DNA of 64,000 bases. It comes from Pseudomonadota bacterium (GTDB lineage Bacteria > Pseudomonadota > Gammaproteobacteria > UBA5335). Shown piece by piece: positions 60,143-64,000 of the stretch (the first letter of the stretch is position 1; each line of letters starts with the position of its first letter). The position numbers and the translations under genes are program-made. The DNA lies in assembly GCA_002862435.1 (NCBI GenBank), contig PKDC01000004.1:23170-87169 (forward strand), written 5' to 3'. The notes under the pieces were generated by a model. The model saw nothing but the letters and a program-made list of their open reading frames with translations. It was not told the origin of the DNA and made no database searches.

Positions 60143-61108
60143 ATGAGATCATGGATTCAACGGTCTTGTTCATCCATGGCGCTGATCCTCGCGCTCGTCA
60201 CCGCGCCCAGTTCGGACGCACACACGCAAGCCGGCTTTGATTCGGGTCGCGCGCGTTTTACGGCCGCCTTTGGCGAAGTCGTCAACCCTTACCGAGAATT
60301 GGCCGTCTTTGTGATGCCGGGACAAACCGTGCCCATTCAGGTGGCTGGCATGCCGCCCGGCGCTCGGTTGGCCGCACTCGCCGACGGTGGGCGCCTTGGC
60401 GTGGTGCAGCGTGGCTCATGGATCTGGAAGGCGCCCATCACACCGGGACTGTATCGATTGCGTCTGAAGGGGCTGAATACCAACGATCAGATGCAATTCA
60501 ATGTATTCGTCATGCACCCCCTCGGCAGGGCCGCCAACGGGGTGCTGAATGGCTATCCCATCGGACATTATCCCGTGACGCCACTTGACAACCTGGACAG
60601 CTATCGCCCGCCCGAGGGTTTCGTCGAGGTTACGCCAGACCTGGTCCACGTGCGCGTCTCGCCCCACTTCCGGATCGGCCAGTTCCTTTGCAAGCAGGAA
60701 GCCACGGGGCCCAAGTACCTAGTGATGCGCAGCGCCTTGCCGCTGAAACTCGAAGGTGTGTTGGAGGAGGTGAATGCGCAAGGTATCGCCACGGATGGGT
60801 TGGAGATCATGAGCGGCTATCGAACACCCGCCTATAATCAGCGAATGGGCAGCGAAACAGTCTATAGCCGCCATTTGTGGGGCGATGCTGCGGACGTGTT
60901 CATCGACCGGGACGGCGATGGCCGCATGGATGACCTCAACCAGGACAGCCGGATCGACCAACTTGACGCCCAGTGGCTTGCCGAACGGGTCGACAGCCTC
61001 GAAGAAACCCATACCCATCTGGTCGGCGGCGTTGGCCGATACAAGGCCACCGCGTATCATGGACCCTTTGTCCATATCGACAGCCGGGGCCACAAAGCCC
61101 GCTGGTGA
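60143..61108 (+). CDS. M15/MepK-like peptidoglycan peptidase with EF-hand-like loops
   Basis: This 321-residue exported protein has a signal peptide (SMALILALVTAPSSDAHT), an N-terminal beta-sandwich-like domain (VPIQVAGMPPGARLAAL, WKAPITPGLYRLRLKG) and a C-terminal Peptidase_M15-type domain with SRHLWGDAADVFID and GPFVHIDSRG as metal ligands. E. coli MepK cleaves 3-3 crosslinks, the product of the preceding gene. An insertion at about 253-276, DRDGDGRMDDLNQDSRIDQLD, is a pair of calcium-loop motifs. The start follows the transpeptidase stop by 1 base. Confidence 0.86.
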   Translation: MRSWIQRSCSSMALILALVTAPSSDAHTQAGFDSGRARFTAAFGEVVNPYRELAVFVMPGQTVPIQVAGMPPGARLAALADGGRLGVVQRGSWIWKAPITPGLYRLRLKGLNTNDQMQFNVFVMHPLGRAANGVLNGYPIGHYPVTPLDNLDSYRPPEGFVEVTPDLVHVRVSPHFRIGQFLCKQEATGPKYLVMRSALPLKLEGVLEEVNAQGIATDGLEIMSGYRTPAYNQRMGSETVYSRHLWGDAADVFIDRDGDGRMDDLNQDSRIDQLDAQWLAERVDSLEETHTHLVGGVGRYKATAYHGPFVHIDSRGHKARW

Positions 61109-61127
61109 CACCGACGCAGAGGTTGCC

Positions 61128-62708
61128 ATGGAAGATCCGGAGTACCATAAATCATCGCTTCCGCGTCGGGTCGATCCGCCTATCCCCGACCACCACCTCA
61201 AATTGCGCAACTTGTTGCGCGAGGATTACGAAGACATCCAGCGCCTGATGGATCTGGTGTATGCCGACTTCGGCGGTGCCTGGCCACGCGACAAGTTTTA
61301 CTCACAGATTGCCACTTTTCCCGAAGGCCAGATCTGCATCGAAGACAATGGCCAAGTGATCGCCGCCGCCTTTGCGGTCATTGTGGATTACGACAAATTC
61401 GGAGATCAGCACACCTACGACCAAATCACGGGCAACGCCTATCTCACGACTCACGATCCGGATGGCGACGTGCTGTACGGGGTCGATATCTTTGTTGACC
61501 CGAAGTTTCGGGGCATGCGGCTGGGAAGGCGCCTGTACCAGGCCCGCAAGGCGCTGTGCCGACATCTCAATCTGCGCGCCATTGTGGCCGGGGGACGAAT
61601 ACCCGGCTACGGTGCCCACGCCGAACAGCTCTCCCCACCCGAATACATTGAAAAAGTCCAGCAGCGCGAATTGTACGATCCCATTTTATCCTTTCAGCTC
61701 TCCAATGAATTCCAAGTCAGGCGGGTATTGCGCAATTACCTCCCCGAAGATTCGGCCTCTCACGGTTACGCCACCCTGCTGGAATGGACCAACATCTATT
61801 ACGAGCCCAAGCCCCAGCCAGGATTCAATCAACGTCGTGATCGGGTTCGCATCGGGGTATTGCAATGGCAGATGCGCTGGATTAATTCGGTCGAGGAATT
61901 AATCCAGCAAATGGAATTTTTCATCGATGCGCTGTCCGATTATCAATCCGACTTTGCCCTCTTTCCGGAATTTTTCAGCGCCCCGCTCATGGGTTTGGGG
62001 CCACGTGAATCTCCGCTTTCCGGCATACGTCATCTGGCCAGCTACACGGAACACCTGCGTGATGAAATTTCACGATTGGCCATGAGTTACAACATCAATA
62101 TCATCGCGGGCAGCATGCCGCTGTATGAAGAAGGGATCTTGTATAACGTGGCTTATCTGTGCCGACGTGACGGCACGATTGACGCCCAATATAAAATTCA
62201 CCCCACGCCCTACGAGCAACGCGCTTGGGTGATGCGCAGTGGCGATCAATTGCGGGTTTTCGAAACGGATGCGGGAAAGATTGGAATCTTGATCTGCTAC
62301 GACGTTGAATTCCCAGAACTGGCGCGGCTGCTGGCGGATCAGCAGATGCAAATCCTGTTCGTGCCGTTTTGGACAGATACCAAGAACGGCTATCTGCGGG
62401 TGAAACGTTGCGCACAAGCACGCGCCATCGAGAATGAATGCTATGTCGCCATTGCCGGTAGCGTCGGCAACCTGCCCCAGGTCGATAACCTGGATATCCA
62501 GTACGCCGAATCGGCCGTTTTTTCACCCAGCGATTTCGCATTTCCGCATGACGCCATCATGGCAGAAAGTACGCCGAACACTGAAATGGCATTGATTGTC
62601 GATCTCGATCTCACCAAACTGGAAACCCTGCGTTACGAGGGGTCTGTGCAGAATTACCGAGACCGAAAGCGCCATCTCTATCGCATAGAGTGGCTTGGCC
62701 GCCGCTGA
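61128..62708 (+). CDS. GNAT acetyltransferase-nitrilase (carbon-nitrogen hydrolase) fusion
   Basis: The 526-residue protein has an N-terminal GNAT-like domain (FAVIVDYDKFGDQ, GVDIFVDPKFRGMRLGRRLYQARK) and a C-terminal carbon-nitrogen hydrolase. The nitrilase triad is visible as Glu in FPEFFSAP, Lys in QYKIHPTP and Cys in ILICYDVEFPELAR. Such fusions are known but their substrates are mostly not. It is 19 bases after the peptidase gene, so an amide from cell-wall turnover is one guess. The start at 61128 has AGAGG upstream. Confidence 0.9.
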   Translation: MEDPEYHKSSLPRRVDPPIPDHHLKLRNLLREDYEDIQRLMDLVYADFGGAWPRDKFYSQIATFPEGQICIEDNGQVIAAAFAVIVDYDKFGDQHTYDQITGNAYLTTHDPDGDVLYGVDIFVDPKFRGMRLGRRLYQARKALCRHLNLRAIVAGGRIPGYGAHAEQLSPPEYIEKVQQRELYDPILSFQLSNEFQVRRVLRNYLPEDSASHGYATLLEWTNIYYEPKPQPGFNQRRDRVRIGVLQWQMRWINSVEELIQQMEFFIDALSDYQSDFALFPEFFSAPLMGLGPRESPLSGIRHLASYTEHLRDEISRLAMSYNINIIAGSMPLYEEGILYNVAYLCRRDGTIDAQYKIHPTPYEQRAWVMRSGDQLRVFETDAGKIGILICYDVEFPELARLLADQQMQILFVPFWTDTKNGYLRVKRCAQARAIENECYVAIAGSVGNLPQVDNLDIQYAESAVFSPSDFAFPHDAIMAESTPNTEMALIVDLDLTKLETLRYEGSVQNYRDRKRHLYRIEWLGRR

Positions 62709-62742
62709 ATTTGCAATTCAATCTGCGGCGGCGCGAAGGTAA

Positions 62743-63396
62743 TCAGATTGCTTGGCCAATGCGCGCAATTGCTTTCTCGTACTCAGCATCCATCAGGTCA
62801 GGGCTATGCACCGAATAGCCGAGATCGTGGATAATTCCGTCGGTGAGGCCATAGATCCAGCTATGGACGGTGAGTTGCTGTCCCCGGGTCCAGGCATCCT
62901 GAATCACCGTGGTTTGACAGAGATTTCGCGCCTGCTCGATGGCGTTGAGTTCGCACAGCCTATCAATCTGGCTGGGACCATTTGCGATCGGTGCCAGAAT
63001 ATCCCAGTGCTTCTGTTTCACATCGTGGATATGGCGCAACCAGTTATCCACCAAGCCTAACCGCAGGTTTGCCAGCGCTGCTTGGACGCCTCCGCAGCCG
63101 TAATGCCCGACGACCAGTACATCACGCACCTTGAGCACATCCACCGCATATTGAACCGCCGCCAAGCAATTCAAGTCGCCATGGGCGACCACGTTTGCCA
63201 CGTTTCGGTGAACAAAGACTTCACCAGGCTTCAGGCCAATGATTTCGTTTGCCGGGACACGAGAATCCGAGCAACCAATCCATAAAAACTCCGGGGCCTG
63301 AATTTGGGCAAGACCATCAAAGAAAAGCGGATCCTGGGCGTCGATGGTCTCCGACCAGCGCCGGTTGTTCTCAAATAACTGGCAAACATCAGTCAT
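62743..63396 (-). CDS. can: Beta-class carbonic anhydrase
   Basis: This 217-residue zinc enzyme hydrates CO2 to bicarbonate. It shows LWIGCSDSRVPANEIIGLKPGEVFVHRNVANVV (first Zn cysteine and the Asp-Arg pair) and VVGHYGCGGVQAAL (His and second Cys). The C-terminus matches the E. coli Can type. It converges on the GNAT-nitrilase gene. A CAATCTG/CAGATTG inverted repeat (62718-62749) spans the junction and may help terminate. Confidence 0.96.
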   Translation of the reverse strand: MTDVCQLFENNRRWSETIDAQDPLFFDGLAQIQAPEFLWIGCSDSRVPANEIIGLKPGEVFVHRNVANVVAHGDLNCLAAVQYAVDVLKVRDVLVVGHYGCGGVQAALANLRLGLVDNWLRHIHDVKQKHWDILAPIANGPSQIDRLCELNAIEQARNLCQTTVIQDAWTRGQQLTVHSWIYGLTDGIIHDLGYSVHSPDLMDAEYEKAIARIGQAI

Positions 63397-63524
63397 CGAA
63401 GCACCTACTTTGGCTCAGAAAAAAAAATTAAGCCACGAATCCGCAATGCCGTAGTCATGGGAGTCCAAGCCTTTCACCACTCAGATTCTGCATTATTCAA
63501 CACGTCAGATCAAAGATGAAGCAT

Positions 63525-63557
63525 AAAAAAACCCCCCATCCACAGGATGAGGGGTTT
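63525..63557 (-). terminator. Terminator of the rRNA operon
   Basis: On the minus strand AAACCCCTCATCC-TGT-GGATGGGGGGTT is followed by a run of T's. It lies just after the 5S gene and ends the rrn transcript. Confidence 0.9.
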
Positions 63558-63564
63558 GTATTAA

Positions 63565-63684
63565 GAGCCTGGCAGTGACCTACTCTCACATGGGGAAGCC
63601 CCACACTACCATCGGCGCTGAGCAGTTTCACTTCCGAGTTCGAAATGGGATCGGGTGGTTCCCACTCGCTATTGCCGCCAGGCA
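63565..63684 (-). rRNA. rrf: 5S ribosomal RNA
   Basis: About 120 bases on the minus strand, beginning TGCCTGGCGGC and ending with CACTGCCAGGC, which pair as the terminal stem. The internal CCGATGGTAGTGTGGGG and CGAACTCGGAAGTGAAAC blocks are typical of gammaproteobacterial 5S. Confidence 0.97.
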
Positions 63685-63768
63685 AACCGAACACCTTTCC
63701 CACTTTGGGAAAGGAAAAACTGGAATGCGTCTAGGGATGCGTCATGCAAAAGACTGTTTGGGTGTTAT

Positions 63769-64000
<232 letters not shown>

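Noticed and set aside
63497-63703. Short ORFs over the 5S region
   Set aside because: They lie in the 5S gene, its terminator and spacer.

Overview
The window is a GC-rich chromosomal segment of a Gammaproteobacterium. The block lepA-lepB-DUF4845-rnc-era-recO-pdxJ-acpS, the rpoE-rseA-rseB block, a BarA/GacS-type kinase and the type IV minor-pilin/PilY1 operon all point to that class. A free-living, Chromatiales-like organism would fit, but no 16S gene lies in the window and I do not name a species. Nearly everything is chromosomal housekeeping. There is no prophage, insertion sequence or CRISPR array. Because the DNA is so GC-rich, many long antisense frames in the ORF track are shadows.

Layout. 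0-11 kb holds a TonB receptor, an MscS channel, a methyltransferase-like membrane protein, PPK2, a SYLF lipid-binding protein, an orphan Acr3 arsenite exporter with a good promoter, a ParD-like/RelE-ParE toxin-antitoxin pair, ApbE and ThiO. 11-18.8 kb is a minor-pilin operon (fimT-pilV-pilW-pilX-small CxxC protein-pilY1-pilE-second fimT). 18.8-30.2 kb is core housekeeping: ispH, lspA, ileS, ribF, murJ, rpsT, a MAPEG protein, proB, obgE, rpmA and rplU. 30.3-34.8 kb has ispB, tRNA-Pro(CGG), yidD and a self-contained zinc uptake and control unit (znuA-znuC-znuB-zur). 34.8-41.4 kb has argG, galE and four glycosyltransferases. 41.6-55.2 kb has barA, the acpS-to-lepA block read leftward, the sigma-E operon with a visible autoregulatory promoter, and nadB.

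55.3-63.4 kb is visibly less GC-rich and more accessory. It has a lipoprotein, an SRPBCC protein, a sulfotransferase with two small coupled ORFs, then a tight operon of an L,D-transpeptidase, an M15 peptidase carrying EF-hand-like loops, and a GNAT-nitrilase fusion, followed by a beta-carbonic anhydrase. The right edge enters an rRNA operon on the minus strand (terminator, 5S, 3' end of 23S).

The most unusual non-coding signal is a roughly 115-base element at 27011-27125 between the convergent MAPEG and proB genes. It can fold into a long stem enclosing two hairpins, a three-way junction, and no annotated feature explains it. Other points worth checking are an uncharacterised CxxC protein inside the pilin operon, a 51-base tandem duplication that copies the pilY1 ribosome-binding site and start codon, a possibly leaderless Zur-controlled znuA, and the cell-wall operon with its GNAT-nitrilase partner.
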